Positions 54,968 through 64,000 of a stretch of 64,000 nt of DNA are shown here, in pieces; position 1 is the first letter of the stretch, and each line of letters starts with the position of its first letter. Both the position numbers and the translations under genes were made by a program. Source of the stretch: Burkholderia pyrrocinia (GTDB taxonomy: Bacteria; Pseudomonadota; Gammaproteobacteria; Burkholderiales; Burkholderiaceae). The stretch spans positions 62,001 through 126,000 of the forward strand of contig NZ_CP094459.1 in NCBI RefSeq assembly GCF_022809715.1. Direction: 5' to 3'. A model generated the notes under the pieces. That model ran no database searches and had not been told where the DNA came from. It saw only the letters and a program-made list of their open reading frames with translations.

Positions 54968-56752
54968 ATGAAGACGATGGTACGCAACAAGACCTTCTGG
55001 GTGTTTCTCGTGGTGCTGTTCGCGCTGCCGGTGCTGCCCGGCGCACTGCAGGTGCCCGAGTACTGGATCACGCTGCTCAACTACATCGGCCTCTATGCGA
55101 TCGTTGCGATCGGGCTCGTGCTGCTGACGGGCGTCGGCGGGATGACGAGCTTCGGGCAGGCCGCGTTCGTCGGCATCGGCGCGTATGCGACCGCGTTCCT
55201 GACGACGCGCTACGGTGTGTCGCCGTGGCTCGCGCTGATCGTCGGCGTCGTGCTGACGGCGCTCGTCGCGCTCGTGCTCGGCGTGGTCACGATGCGGCTG
55301 TCCGGGCACTTCCTGCCGCTCGGCACGATCGCGTGGGGCCTCGCGCTGTTCTACCTGTTCGGCAACCTCGAACTGCTCGGCAAGTACGACGGGATCAACG
55401 GGATTCCGGCGCTGAACCTGTTCGGCATCACGCTCGAAAGCGGCCGCAGCCTGTATTTCCTGATCTGGGCCGTCGTGCTGGCCGCGATCGTGTCGGTGCA
55501 GAACCTGCTGAACAGCCGGCCGGGCCGTGTGATCCGCGCGCTGCGCGGCGGCGGCGTGATGGCCGAGGCGATGGGCGTGAACACCGCATGGATGCGCGTC
55601 GTGATCTTCGTCTATGCGGCCGTGCTCGCAGCTGTGTCGGGCTTTCTGTACGCGCACCTGCAGCGCGCAGTGAACCCGACCCCGTTCGGCCTGAACCACG
55701 GGATCGAATTCCTGTTCATGGCCGTGGTCGGTGGCGTGTCGCACGTGTGGGGCGCGGTGCTCGGCGCAGCGATCCTCACCGTGCTGCAGGACTACCTGCA
55801 GACGCTGCTGCCGAAGCTGCTCGGCTCGGAAGGCAACTTCGAGATCATCGTGTTCGGCGTGCTGATGGTGCTGCTGCTGCAGTACGCGCGCCAGGGCGTG
55901 TGGCCGTTCGTCGCGAGGCTGTTCCCGCGTGGGCCGCGTGCGCATGTGCCCGAGCACGCCGAACCGTTGCCGCAGCGCGCGAAGCCCGCGGCCGGCGAGC
56001 CGCTGCTCGTCGTCGACAACGCACGCAAGCAGTTCGGCGGGCTCGTGGCCGTCAACGACGTCAGCTTCGACGTGAAAGCAGGGCAGATCATCGGGTTGAT
56101 CGGCCCGAACGGCGCCGGCAAGTCGACCACGTTCAACCTCGTGACGGGCGTGCTGAAACCGACAGGCGGCGCGATCACGTTCCGCGGCGAACGCATCGAC
56201 GGGCTCACGTCGCGCCAGATCGTCCGGCGCGGCATCGGTCGCACGTTCCAGCACGTGAGGCTGCTGCCGGCGATGACGGTGCTCGAGAACGTCGCGATCG
56301 GCGCGCATCTGCGCGGCCATACCGGTGTCTGGCGCAGCATCGCGCGGCTCAATGCACACGAAGAAGCGCAGTTGCTGGCCGAAGCGGCACGCCAGATTCG
56401 TCGCGTCGGGCTCGAAAAGCACATGTACGACGAAGCGGGCAGCCTTGCGCTCGGTCAGCAGCGGATTCTCGAAATCGCGCGTGCGCTGTGCTGCGACCCG
56501 ACGCTGCTGCTGCTCGACGAGCCGGCCGCCGGGCTGCGCTACCAGGAGAAGCAGCAACTCGCCGACCTGCTGCGACGGTTGAAGGCGGAAGGCATGAGCG
56601 TGTTGCTCGTGGAGCATGACATGGACTTCGTGATGAACCTCACCGACCGGCTGGTGGTGATGGAGTTCGGCACGCGGATCGCGGAAGGTCTGCCGCAGGA
56701 CGTGCAGCAGGACCCGGCGGTGCTCGAAGCGTATCTGGGCGGGGTGGAGTGA
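54968..56752 (+). CDS. Fused ABC transporter permease-ATPase (LivM-LivG)
   Basis: 594 residues. The LivM permease domain spans about 1-325 ([24 protein letters not shown]-like EAA loop near [20 protein letters not shown]). A proline-rich linker (residues about 325-345) is followed by a LivG ATPase domain: Walker [31 protein letters not shown], degenerate signature [16 protein letters not shown], Walker [12 protein letters not shown] and H-loop LVEHDMDF. Fusion of LivM and LivG occurs in several proteobacterial transporters. The ATPase part has a normal Walker A lysine. Confidence 0.92.
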   Translation: MKTMVRNKTFWVFLVVLFALPVLPGALQVPEYWITLLNYIGLYAIVAIGLVLLTGVGGMTSFGQAAFVGIGAYATAFLTTRYGVSPWLALIVGVVLTALVALVLGVVTMRLSGHFLPLGTIAWGLALFYLFGNLELLGKYDGINGIPALNLFGITLESGRSLYFLIWAVVLAAIVSVQNLLNSRPGRVIRALRGGGVMAEAMGVNTAWMRVVIFVYAAVLAAVSGFLYAHLQRAVNPTPFGLNHGIEFLFMAVVGGVSHVWGAVLGAAILTVLQDYLQTLLPKLLGSEGNFEIIVFGVLMVLLLQYARQGVWPFVARLFPRGPRAHVPEHAEPLPQRAKPAAGEPLLVVDNARKQFGGLVAVNDVSFDVKAGQIIGLIGPNGAGKSTTFNLVTGVLKPTGGAITFRGERIDGLTSRQIVRRGIGRTFQHVRLLPAMTVLENVAIGAHLRGHTGVWRSIARLNAHEEAQLLAEAARQIRRVGLEKHMYDEAGSLALGQQRILEIARALCCDPTLLLLDEPAAGLRYQEKQQLADLLRRLKAEGMSVLLVEHDMDFVMNLTDRLVVMEFGTRIAEGLPQDVQQDPAVLEAYLGGVE

Positions 56753-57507
56753 TGACGGACACGACGATGCCGATTCTCGACGTGCGCGGGCTGGCAGTCC
56801 GGTACGGGAAAGTGGAGGCGCTGCACGGCGCGGCGATCAAGGTCGGTGCGGGGCAGATCGTCAGCGTGATCGGCCCGAACGGCGCAGGCAAATCGACACT
56901 GCTGAACGCGATCATGGGCGCGCTGCCGGTGACCGGGCATGCGTCGGGCGCGGTCGTGTATCGCGGCAACGACGTCGGCGCATTGCCGGTCGAGCAGCGG
57001 GTCGCGCGCGGGATGTGCCTCGTACCGGAAAAGCGCGAGCTGTTCAGCACGATGACGGTCGAGGACAACCTCGTGCTGGGCGCGTATCGGCGCAAGCAAG
57101 CTGGTGAATCGAACTTCCTCGACCAGCTCGATCACGTGTTCGCGCTGTTTCCGCGGCTGAGGGAGCGGCGCAAACAGGCGGCCGGCACGCTGTCAGGCGG
57201 CGAGCGGCAGATGCTCGCGGTCGGCCGCGCACTGATGGGCAAGCCCGACCTGCTGATGCTCGACGAGCCGAGCCTCGGGCTCGCGCCGCTGATCGTGAAG
57301 GAGATCTTTCATATCATCAGTGCGTTGCGCGGTACGGGCGTTGCAACGCTGCTGATCGAGCAGAACGCCAGGGCCGCGTTGCAGATCTCCGACTACGGTT
57401 ATGTGCTGGAGACGGGCGAGTTTGCGCTGGAAGGGCCGGCGGCCGAACTTGCGCAGAATCCGCGCGTGATCGAAACGTACCTCGGGTTGGCGAAGAAGAC
57501 GGCTTGA
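56752..57507 (+). CDS. ABC transporter ATPase (LivF family)
   Basis: 251 residues from the ATG that shares one base with the preceding stop (TGATG). Walker A is [18 protein letters not shown] with the normal lysine, signature [20 protein letters not shown], Walker [17 protein letters not shown] and the H-loop equivalent LIEQNARA. It completes the second transporter with the LivM-LivG fusion. The operon ends 26 bp later in a palindrome that is both parS and a probable terminator. Confidence 0.94.
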   Translation: MTDTTMPILDVRGLAVRYGKVEALHGAAIKVGAGQIVSVIGPNGAGKSTLLNAIMGALPVTGHASGAVVYRGNDVGALPVEQRVARGMCLVPEKRELFSTMTVEDNLVLGAYRRKQAGESNFLDQLDHVFALFPRLRERRKQAAGTLSGGERQMLAVGRALMGKPDLLMLDEPSLGLAPLIVKEIFHIISALRGTGVATLLIEQNARAALQISDYGYVLETGEFALEGPAAELAQNPRVIETYLGLAKKTA

Positions 57508-57533
57508 TAGTCGCGGCGGTTGGCGGGAAACGG

Positions 57534-57561
57534 ACGGCGTGTTTCACGTGAAACACGCCGT
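57534..57561. promoter_or_regulatory. parS: parS centromere site inside a 28-bp palindrome that also resembles a terminator
   Basis: The 14-bp ParB-binding consensus GTTTCACGTGAAAC lies at 57541-57554. The symmetry extends without mismatch to 28 bp (57534-57561), and a TTTTT run starts at 57561. In RNA this would form a long stem followed by uridines, right after the second transporter operon. It lies 514 bp upstream of mnmG and 3.2 kb from parA/parB. Confidence 0.92.
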
Positions 57562-58074
57562 TTTTGTTTGTGGGGTTGGAGTAATGTCTCGATGGCCGGT
57601 GGTTTGCGGCCAGGGGATAAGTGTCGGGGGAATAGTCGGAAGTTCTGTGTGGTGGCGGTGGGTAATGTGTCCACAGATTCCTGGCGCATGGGTCTCTGCA
57701 CAGGCTGACGACGTGTCGAATCTCGGGGGATAAGTGCCGGACCAATAACAGGGAAGTCTGTGAGGAGGCGGTGGCACAGGATCTGGCGCCAAGGTTGTCG
57801 CGCCGGCCACAGGAATCGATGTCGGTCTGTCCTCTGCGGGCCATTTCCACGCTGATCTGTTTTTTGCACAGCCACGACGATGTGCGCCATTCCGGCCCAG
57901 AGCCTTGCTGCAGAAGGCGCGACCCCACGAATTCATTCATCCACAGTCGAAAAAACGCCTAAATGAACGGACCCTACCATTCGGACGGCCTTCGAGTGAA
58001 AAGCGAACCCGCTATAATTCGGCCCATACATTTCTCTGATAGGTTCGTGCGCAGCCCTGCGTACGGAATCCACC
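57562..58074. other. Intergenic region upstream of mnmG with a degenerate direct repeat and DnaA-like boxes
   Basis: Two imperfect copies of a block of about 75 bp start at 57613 and 57726, 113 bp apart. Both begin GGGGATAAGTG and share CTGTG(T/A)GG(T/A)GGCGGTGG. Words resembling DnaA boxes occur at 57612-57620 and 57725-57733 (minus, 7/9), 57667-57675 (7/9) and 57937-57945 (TCATCCACA, 8/9). No gene was found. Confidence 0.6.
57991..58018 (+). promoter_or_regulatory. Probable mnmG promoter
   Basis: A perfect -10 box TATAAT at 58013-58018 with TTCGAG 16 bases upstream (57991-57996, three matches to the -35 consensus). Transcription would start near 58025, about 50 bases before the mnmG ATG. 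Confidence 0.65.
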
Positions 58075-60045
58075 ATGCTTTTTCCCACAGAATTTGACGT
58101 CATCGTCGTCGGTGGCGGTCATGCCGGCACGGAAGCGGCGCTGGCGTCCGCCCGAATGGGCGCGAAGACGCTGCTGCTGACCCACAACATCGAAACGCTC
58201 GGGCAGATGAGCTGCAATCCGTCGATCGGCGGCATTGGCAAGGGCCATCTGGTCAAGGAAGTCGACGCCCTGGGCGGCGCGATGGCCGCGGCGACGGACG
58301 AGAGCGGTATTCAGTTCCGGATCCTCAATTCGTCGAAGGGCCCGGCCGTGCGTGCGACGCGTGCGCAGGCCGACCGCATCCTGTACAAGGCCGCGATCCG
58401 CCACCGGCTCGAGAACCAGCCGAACCTGTGGCTGTTCCAGCAGGCCGTCGACGACCTGATGGTCGAGGGCGACCGCGTGGTGGGCGCCGTCACGCAGATC
58501 GGCATCCGCTTCCGCGCTCGCGCGGTCGTGCTGACGGCCGGTACGTTCCTCGACGGCAAGATCCACGTCGGCCTGAACAACTATACGGGCGGTCGCGCGG
58601 GCGATCCGGCGGCCGTGTCGCTGTCGTCGCGCCTGAAGGAGCTGAAGCTGCCGCAGGGCCGCCTGAAGACCGGTACGCCGCCGCGTATCGACGGCCGCAC
58701 GATCGACTTCTCGAAGCTGGACGAGCAGCCGGGCGACCTCGATCCGATCCCCGTGTTCTCGTTCCTGGGCCGTGCAGAGCAGCATCCGCAGCAGTTGCCA
58801 TGCTGGGTCACGCACACGAACGAGCGCACACACGACATCATTCGCGGCGGCCTCGACCGTTCGCCTATGTATACAGGCGTGATCGAAGGCGTCGGGCCGC
58901 GTTATTGCCCGTCGATCGAAGACAAGATCCACCGGTTCGCATCGAAGGAATCGCACCAGATCTTCCTCGAGCCGGAAGGGCTGACGACCAACGAGTTCTA
59001 CCCGAACGGGATCTCGACGAGCCTGCCGTTCGACGTCCAGCTCGAGCTCGTGCATTCGATGCGCGGCCTCGAGAACGCGCATATCCTGCGCCCCGGCTAC
59101 GCGATCGAGTACGACTACTTCGACCCGCGCGCGCTGAAGGCATCGCTCGAGACGAAGGCGATCAACGGGCTGTTCTTTGCGGGCCAGATCAACGGCACGA
59201 CCGGCTATGAAGAGGCGGCCGCGCAAGGCGTGCTGGCCGGCCTCAACGCGGGCCGCTACGTGCAGGAGAAGGACGCATGGTGCCCGCGCCGCGACCAGGC
59301 ATACCTTGGCGTGCTGGTCGATGATCTCGTGACGCGCGGTGTGGCCGAGCCGTACCGGATGTTCACGAGCCGCGCCGAATATCGCTTGAGCCTGCGTGAA
59401 GACAACGCCGACATGCGCCTGACCGAGATCGGCCGCGAACTGGGCCTCGTCGACGACGTGCGTTGGGACGCATTCAACCGGAAACGCGACGCTGTTTCAC
59501 GTGAAACCGAACGCCTGAAATCGACGTGGGTCACGCCGAAGACGCTGCCGCCGGAAGAGGCGACCGCGCTGCTCGGCAAGGCGATCGATCATGAATACAG
59601 CCTCGCCGAGCTGCTGCGCCGTCCGGGCGTCAGCTACGACGGCGTGTGCGGCCTGAAAGGCGGCGAATGCGGCCCGGCCGAGCCGCTCGCCGACGATCCG
59701 GTGCTGCTCGAACAGATCAAGGAGCAGGTCGAGATCGGCATCAAGTATCAGGGTTATATCGAGCGTCAGGCATCCGAGATCGAACGCAACGACGCGAACG
59801 AGAGCACGCGTCTGCCGGACGGTATCGATTACCGCGAAGTGCGCGGCCTGTCGTTCGAGGTGAGTCAGAAACTCAACGAGTTCCGGCCGGAAACGATCGG
59901 GCAGGCGTCGCGCATTTCGGGCGTCACGCCGGCGGCGATCTCGCTGCTGATGGTGCACCTGAAGCGCCGCGGCCTCGGCCGCCGTAATGGCACTGCCGCA
60001 GAGGCAACGGAGCAGGGGGACGGCGCCGTCCCGACGCAACAATGA
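58075..60045 (+). CDS. mnmG: tRNA uridine-5-carboxymethylaminomethyl modification enzyme MnmG
   Basis: 656 residues, full length. FAD-binding [20 protein letters not shown] at the N-terminus, the family signature [20 protein letters not shown] and a second signature [16 protein letters not shown] (about residue 380) are all present. MnmG, with MnmE, adds carboxymethylaminomethyl groups to the wobble uridine of certain tRNAs, which MnmC then processes. It heads the mnmG-rsmG-parA-parB cluster. A second parS site is embedded in its coding sequence near codon 475, read as VSRET. Confidence 0.98.
   Translation: MLFPTEFDVIVVGGGHAGTEAALASARMGAKTLLLTHNIETLGQMSCNPSIGGIGKGHLVKEVDALGGAMAAATDESGIQFRILNSSKGPAVRATRAQADRILYKAAIRHRLENQPNLWLFQQAVDDLMVEGDRVVGAVTQIGIRFRARAVVLTAGTFLDGKIHVGLNNYTGGRAGDPAAVSLSSRLKELKLPQGRLKTGTPPRIDGRTIDFSKLDEQPGDLDPIPVFSFLGRAEQHPQQLPCWVTHTNERTHDIIRGGLDRSPMYTGVIEGVGPRYCPSIEDKIHRFASKESHQIFLEPEGLTTNEFYPNGISTSLPFDVQLELVHSMRGLENAHILRPGYAIEYDYFDPRALKASLETKAINGLFFAGQINGTTGYEEAAAQGVLAGLNAGRYVQEKDAWCPRRDQAYLGVLVDDLVTRGVAEPYRMFTSRAEYRLSLREDNADMRLTEIGRELGLVDDVRWDAFNRKRDAVSRETERLKSTWVTPKTLPPEEATALLGKAIDHEYSLAELLRRPGVSYDGVCGLKGGECGPAEPLADDPVLLEQIKEQVEIGIKYQGYIERQASEIERNDANESTRLPDGIDYREVRGLSFEVSQKLNEFRPETIGQASRISGVTPAAISLLMVHLKRRGLGRRNGTAAEATEQGDGAVPTQQ
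59494..59507. promoter_or_regulatory. parS: Second parS site, inside mnmG
   Basis: Exact 14-bp match GTTTCACGTGAAAC, 1.95 kb to the right of the first parS. The flanks are not symmetric beyond the 14 bp (T/C immediately outside). Two closely spaced sites near parAB are typical for chromosomal partition systems. Confidence 0.9.
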
Positions 60046-60728
60046 CGGCGCGTCGCGCGCCGGCGGTTAATCGGGACGTACTGGAACAGATGCTCGTCGA
60101 CGGCACGACGGCGCTCGGCCTCACCCTGACGGATGCACAACGCAACCAGTTGCTCGACTATGTCGCGCTGCTCGGCAAGTGGAACGCGGTCTACAACCTG
60201 ACCGCGATCCGCGACCCGAAGCAGATGCTGATCCAGCACATCCTCGATTCGCTTTCGATCGTCCCGCATCTGCGTGGCCGCGCGTCGGCCCGCGTGCTCG
60301 ACGTCGGCTCGGGCGGCGGGTTGCCCGGGATCGTGCTGGCGATCGTCGAGCCGGACTGGCAGGTCACGCTGAACGATATCGTGCAGAAGAAGTCGGCATT
60401 CCAGACGCAGATGCGCGCGGAACTGAAGCTCGCGAACCTGTCGGTGGTCACCGGGCGGGTCGAATTGCTGCAGCCGGGCGTCGAAGTGCCGGAAAAATTC
60501 GACATGATCGTATCCCGCGCCTTCGCTGATCTGTCCGACTTCGTTAAACTTGCTCGACATCTGGTCGCGCCGGGCGGATCGATTTGGGCAATGAAGGGCG
60601 TACACCCGGACGACGAGATTGCACGGTTGCCGGAAGGCAGCCGTGTGAAGCAGACGATGCGGCTGACGGTGCCGATGCTCGATGCCGAGCGGCATCTGAT
60701 CGAAGTGGCCGTCGACGAAGCGAAATGA
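60042..60728 (+). CDS. rsmG: 16S rRNA (guanine-N7) methyltransferase RsmG
   Basis: 228 residues; ATG overlaps the mnmG stop by 4 bp. It has the GidB fold with [20 protein letters not shown], the AdoMet loop [20 protein letters not shown] and the conserved [20 protein letters not shown]. It methylates G527 of 16S rRNA (E. coli numbering); loss of it gives low-level streptomycin resistance in other bacteria. Between it and parA lies a short GC-rich stem (GGCGCG/CGCGCC, 60729-60747) that is not followed by a proper T-run. Confidence 0.96.
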   Translation: MTARRAPAVNRDVLEQMLVDGTTALGLTLTDAQRNQLLDYVALLGKWNAVYNLTAIRDPKQMLIQHILDSLSIVPHLRGRASARVLDVGSGGGLPGIVLAIVEPDWQVTLNDIVQKKSAFQTQMRAELKLANLSVVTGRVELLQPGVEVPEKFDMIVSRAFADLSDFVKLARHLVAPGGSIWAMKGVHPDDEIARLPEGSRVKQTMRLTVPMLDAERHLIEVAVDEAK

Positions 60729-60778
60729 AGGCGCGCGGTACGCGCCGTTTGTTTGAAGGTAAAGGGAACACACCAACG

Positions 60779-61558
60779 ATGGCAAAGATCTTCTGCGTTG
60801 CGAACCAGAAGGGGGGCGTCGGCAAGACGACGACATCGGTCAATCTCGCCGCAAGCCTTGCAGCGCAGGAGCAACGAGTCCTGCTGATCGATCTCGACCC
60901 GCAGGGCAACGCGACGATGGGCAGCGGGATCGACAAGGCCGCGTGCGAATCGACCGTGTACGAGGTGCTGGTCGACGGCGTGTCGGTGACCGATGCACGC
61001 GTGCGTCCGGAAGGCGTCACCTACGACGTGCTGCCCGCGAACCGCGAGCTGTCCGGTGCCGAGATCGAACTGATCAGCATCGACAACCGCGAGCGCCGGC
61101 TGAAGGCGGCGCTCGAGCACGTTGCCGACGACTACGACTTCGTGCTGATCGATTGCCCGCCGACGCTGTCGCTGCTGACGCTGAACGGGCTGTGCGCGGC
61201 GCATGGCGTCGTGATCCCGATGCAGTGCGAATACTTCGCACTGGAAGGGTTGTCGGACCTCGTCAATACGATCAAGCAGGTTCACGCGAACATGAACCGC
61301 GACCTGAAGATCATCGGCTTGCTGCGCGTGATGTTCGATCCGCGCATCACGCTGCAGCAGCAAGTCTCCGATCAACTGAAAGCGCACTTCGGCGACAAGG
61401 TGTTCGACGCGGTGATTCCGCGCAACGTGCGCCTGGCGGAAGCGCCGAGTTACGGGCTGCCGGGCGTCGTGTTCGACCGCAGCTCGCGCGGTGCGCAAGC
61501 GTATCTGCAGTTCGGTGCCGAGATGATTGAACGCGTTCGCGCGTTCGAGGTGTCGTGA
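60779..61558 (+). CDS. parA: Chromosome partitioning ATPase ParA
   Basis: 259 residues from the ATG preceded by AAAGGGAA. Deviant Walker A is NQKGGVGKTTTSVNLA (residues 9-24), Walker A' LIDLDPQGNAT, and Walker B FVLIDCPPTLSLL. The short N-terminus without a helix-turn-helix marks it as a chromosomal (Soj-type) ParA. It binds the nucleoid non-specifically as ATP dimer and moves ParB-parS complexes apart after origin replication. It is followed 31 bp later by parB. Confidence 0.97.
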   Translation: MAKIFCVANQKGGVGKTTTSVNLAASLAAQEQRVLLIDLDPQGNATMGSGIDKAACESTVYEVLVDGVSVTDARVRPEGVTYDVLPANRELSGAEIELISIDNRERRLKAALEHVADDYDFVLIDCPPTLSLLTLNGLCAAHGVVIPMQCEYFALEGLSDLVNTIKQVHANMNRDLKIIGLLRVMFDPRITLQQQVSDQLKAHFGDKVFDAVIPRNVRLAEAPSYGLPGVVFDRSSRGAQAYLQFGAEMIERVRAFEVS

Positions 61559-61589
61559 TCCGGACATGAGCGAAGCGAGGAAGAAAGAC

Positions 61590-62483
61590 ATGAACGCGGT
61601 ACCAAAGAAGAAGGGCTTGGGACGTGGCCTCGAAGCGCTGCTCGGCGGCAGCGCCGATATCACCGAAGCGGTGAAGATCGAAGGCGCACCGAACACGCTC
61701 GCGCTCGGCAAGCTGCAGGCCGGCAAGTACCAGCCGCGGACGCGGATGGACGAAGGCAGCCTGCAGGAGCTCGCGGCAAGCATTCGCGCGCAGGGCGTGA
61801 TGCAGCCGATCCTGGTACGGCCTATTTCATCAGACAAATACGAGATCATCGCGGGCGAGCGGCGTTTCCGCGCGGCGCGCCTGGCAGGCCTCGACGAAGT
61901 GCCGGTGCTCGTGAAGGACGTGTCCGATCAGGCCGCCGCGGCGATGGCGCTGATCGAGAACATCCAGCGCGAGGATCTGAACCCGCTCGAAGAGGCGCAC
62001 GGCATCCAGCGCCTGCTCGACGAGTTCGGTTTCACGCACGAACAGGCGGCCGAATCGGTCGGCCGTTCGCGCAGCGCGGTGTCGAACCTGCTGCGCCTGC
62101 TGAACCTCGCTTCGCCGGTGCAGACGATGCTGCTGGCCGGCGATCTCGACATGGGGCACGCGCGCGCGCTGCTCGCGGTCGATGCGGCAACGCAGATCAC
62201 GCTCGCCCATCAGGTCGTCAACAAGCGCATGTCGGTGCGCGAAACCGAGAAGCTCGTCGCACATACGACGAAGGAAGCGCCCGCCGTGAAGGCTCGCGCG
62301 AAGGACGACGGCGGCCGCGACACGCGCCGTCTCGAGGAGGAGTTGTCTGACCTGCTCGCGTCGACGGTGAAGATCAAGCTCGGCCGCCGCGGGCGAGGGC
62401 AGGTGATGATCGACTTCGGCAACCTCGATGCGCTCGAGGGCATTCTCGCGCGGCTGCGCGGCAACGTAGCGACCGAAGAGTAA
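61590..62483 (+). CDS. parB: Chromosome partitioning protein ParB
   Basis: 297 residues from the ATG with GAGGAAG upstream, giving the standard start MNAVPKKKGLGRGLEALLGG that stimulates ParA. Two upstream ATG/in-frame codons overlap parA and are less likely. The CTP-binding/ParB core has IIAGERRFRAARLAGLDEVP and ALIENIQREDLNPLEEA, and the parS-reading helix-turn-helix is THEQAAESVGRSRSAVSNLL. A basic C-terminal dimer domain follows (VKIKLGRRGRGQVMIDFGNL). It should bind both parS sites in this window. Confidence 0.97.
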   Translation: MNAVPKKKGLGRGLEALLGGSADITEAVKIEGAPNTLALGKLQAGKYQPRTRMDEGSLQELAASIRAQGVMQPILVRPISSDKYEIIAGERRFRAARLAGLDEVPVLVKDVSDQAAAAMALIENIQREDLNPLEEAHGIQRLLDEFGFTHEQAAESVGRSRSAVSNLLRLLNLASPVQTMLLAGDLDMGHARALLAVDAATQITLAHQVVNKRMSVRETEKLVAHTTKEAPAVKARAKDDGGRDTRRLEEELSDLLASTVKIKLGRRGRGQVMIDFGNLDALEGILARLRGNVATEE

Positions 62484-62493
62484 CGAGTTGGCG

Positions 62494-63624
62494 ATGACTG
62501 AGACGGGCGCACCGGCGCCGCGCCGGTGGCTCGGATGGCTTGCGCAGGAGCCCGTGCTATCGGTGCTCGTGCTTGGCCTGATCGTGCTGCAATGGGTGCG
62601 TCCGCAACCATTTTCCGTACTCGCCGGCCGCGTCGACTGGCAGACGGTCGCGACGCTCGCGGGCCTGCTGATGCTGACCAAGGCGCTCGAGTTGTCCGGC
62701 TGCCTGATGTGGCTCGCGCACCGCATCGTGCATCACGTGCATTCCGAGCGCGGGCTCGCGATGCTGCTCGTCGTGTTCGCGGCGGTGCTGTCGATGTGGC
62801 TGACCAACGACGTCGCGCTGTTCGTCGTCGTGCCGTTGATGGTGTCGTTGCGCGCGCTGACGCCGCTGCCGTTCCGGCGGCTCGTGATTGTCGTCGCGCT
62901 GGCCGTCAACGCGGGGTCCGTCGCGACGCCGCTCGGCAATCCTCAGAATCTATTCCTGTGGCAATTGAGCGGCATGTCGTTCGGCCGATTCGTGGTCACG
63001 CTCGGGCCGCTCGCGATCGCGCTGATGGCGCTGCTGCTCGCGCTGACCGCGTGCGCGTTTCGCGCAAAACCGCTCGACCTGTCCGGCGACGTCGTCGCAT
63101 TGCCCGTGCAGCGCATGCACGCGCTGATCGCCGCGGTGCTGTTCGCGGCATTCGTGCTGCTCGCCGATGCGCACCATCCGCTGCCGGGTCTGGTGGCGGT
63201 CGCGATCGTGCTGTTCGTCGTAAAACGTGACGCAGTCCTGAAGATCGACTGGCTGCTGCTGCTGATCTTCGTCCTGATGTTCGTGGTGCTGCGCAGCGCG
63301 GCTGCGCTGCCCGTCGTTCACGACGCGATTGCGCATGCGCGTCTCGATTCGCCGCTGCGCGTATTTGCGGCCGGTGCCGTCCTGTCGCAAGGGATCAGCA
63401 ACGTGCCGGCCGCGATCCTGCTATCGGAATTCACGCACGACTGGCGTGCGCTCGCGTTCGGCGTATCGGTCGGCGGTTTCGGTTTCGCGATCGGTTCGCT
63501 CGCGAACCTGATCGCGGTGCGTCTCGCGAAGGAGCCGCGCATGTGGCTGCCGTTCCACCTGGTCTCGATTCCGTTCGCGCTCGTGAGCGCGGCACTCGGC
63601 GCGTGGCTGCTCGTGCACGGTTGA
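62494..63624 (+). CDS. ArsB/NhaD/SLC13-like membrane transporter
   Basis: 376 residues from the ATG at 62494 (a TTG two codons earlier is possible). Ten to eleven membrane helices. Features of the ion transporter superfamily are MWLTNDVALFVVVPLMVSL (first half), GSVATPLGNPQNLFLWQLSG and, in the second half, SQGISNVPAAILLSEFTHDW. The duplicated N-D/N-P motifs in re-entrant loops are shared by SLC13 anion and NhaD/ArsB carriers. The substrate is unknown. It follows parB by 10 bp and may be co-transcribed. Confidence 0.85.
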   Translation: MTETGAPAPRRWLGWLAQEPVLSVLVLGLIVLQWVRPQPFSVLAGRVDWQTVATLAGLLMLTKALELSGCLMWLAHRIVHHVHSERGLAMLLVVFAAVLSMWLTNDVALFVVVPLMVSLRALTPLPFRRLVIVVALAVNAGSVATPLGNPQNLFLWQLSGMSFGRFVVTLGPLAIALMALLLALTACAFRAKPLDLSGDVVALPVQRMHALIAAVLFAAFVLLADAHHPLPGLVAVAIVLFVVKRDAVLKIDWLLLLIFVLMFVVLRSAAALPVVHDAIAHARLDSPLRVFAAGAVLSQGISNVPAAILLSEFTHDWRALAFGVSVGGFGFAIGSLANLIAVRLAKEPRMWLPFHLVSIPFALVSAALGAWLLVHG

Positions 63625-64000
63625 GCGTTGCGGATGCGTGCGGCACTGGCGTGCCGTTCGAGTGGCGGGGAGGGGGCGCGACGTTCGCGATGATTGCGAG
63701 GCTGTTGATAAGGGCTGCGATTCACAGTCGATCGCCTGTGGTGGTGCGACAACTGATTGGATGATTCGACGCGTCGGCATCCGATCGAATTTCGTGCATC
63801 GGGCACGGTTGACCGGCCACAGTGTTTTGCTTGTCCCGGGTGTCGGGCCGAGTCGTTCCGGGCAGCTGCTTCACAGCGGTTTTTCGACGGCGATCGTGCC
63901 GCTTCGTTCGAGCCCGCGTCGGGCATCGCTTCCACGCCATCTACCATCACCGGACATTTTTCGAGCAAGAAATACCGGTGCAAAAATTCGACCTTACAAC
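63625..64000. other. Intergenic region at the right edge
   Basis: 376 bases with no convincing gene on either strand. The composition becomes AT-richer towards the end (near 63955-64000, with GCAAGAAATACCGGTGCAAA), as expected upstream of a gene beyond the window. I saw no terminator for the transporter. A TTGATAAGG and a CACAGTG word occur but do not match DnaA boxes well. Confidence 0.45.

Noticed and set aside
60729..60755. Terminator between rsmG and parA
   Set aside because: The six-base stem is short and is followed by GTTTGTTTG rather than a T-run; mnmG-rsmG-parAB may well be read through.

Overview
The window is about 64 kb of very GC-rich DNA whose gene content and order match chromosome 1 of a Burkholderia, most likely the Burkholderia cepacia complex. 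The evidence is the unusual gspD-E-F / inverted gspC / gspG-N type II secretion locus, fliLMNOPQR, hupB-mnmC, phhA/phhB with a divergent Lrp regulator, and mnmG-rsmG-parA-parB. The species is inferred from memory of gene order, not from any search. No rRNA, tRNA, CRISPR array, insertion sequence or prophage was seen.

Left part (1-25.4 kb): genes lie almost entirely on the minus strand. They are a TolC-family channel cut by the window edge, the flagellar export and switch operon fliLMNOPQR, an LrgA/LrgB pair with a divergent LysR regulator, a Phd/VapC-type toxin-antitoxin pair with a conspicuous operator, an EmrB-type drug exporter with a MarR regulator, a divergent outer-membrane efflux lipoprotein, and the complete Gsp type II secretion machinery except the prepilin peptidase.

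Middle (25.4-34 kb): a small lytic transglycosylase, a CobW-family metallochaperone GTPase, the HU gene hupB, the tRNA modification gene mnmC, then a long non-coding stretch with two perfect DnaA boxes, one near-perfect box and an AT-rich tract. I propose this as the chromosomal origin (oriC) or part of it. A Kef-type antiporter and a YbdK-like carboxylate-amine ligase follow, then a second DnaA-box cluster. Most genes before about 25 kb point left and most after about 28 kb point right, as expected around an origin.

Right part (34-57.5 kb): a MarR protein with a cysteine-rich tail, a class I glutamine amidotransferase, an old-yellow-enzyme oxidoreductase, a small SET-domain methyltransferase with a lysine tail, a TctDE-like two-component system, the phenylalanine hydroxylase pair phhA/phhB with a divergent Lrp regulator, a CYTH protein, a LysR regulator, a 92-bp hairpin repeat array, a GMC oxidoreductase and two complete Liv-type branched-chain amino acid/amide ABC transporters. 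The second transporter has a permease-ATPase fusion.

Right end (57.5-64 kb): the partition locus. A 28-bp perfect palindrome containing the 14-bp parS consensus also looks like the terminator of the second transporter operon. A second parS lies inside mnmG. mnmG, rsmG, parA, parB and an ArsB/NhaD-like membrane protein follow. Together the DnaA-box clusters, two parS sites and parAB make this the replication and segregation core of the chromosome.
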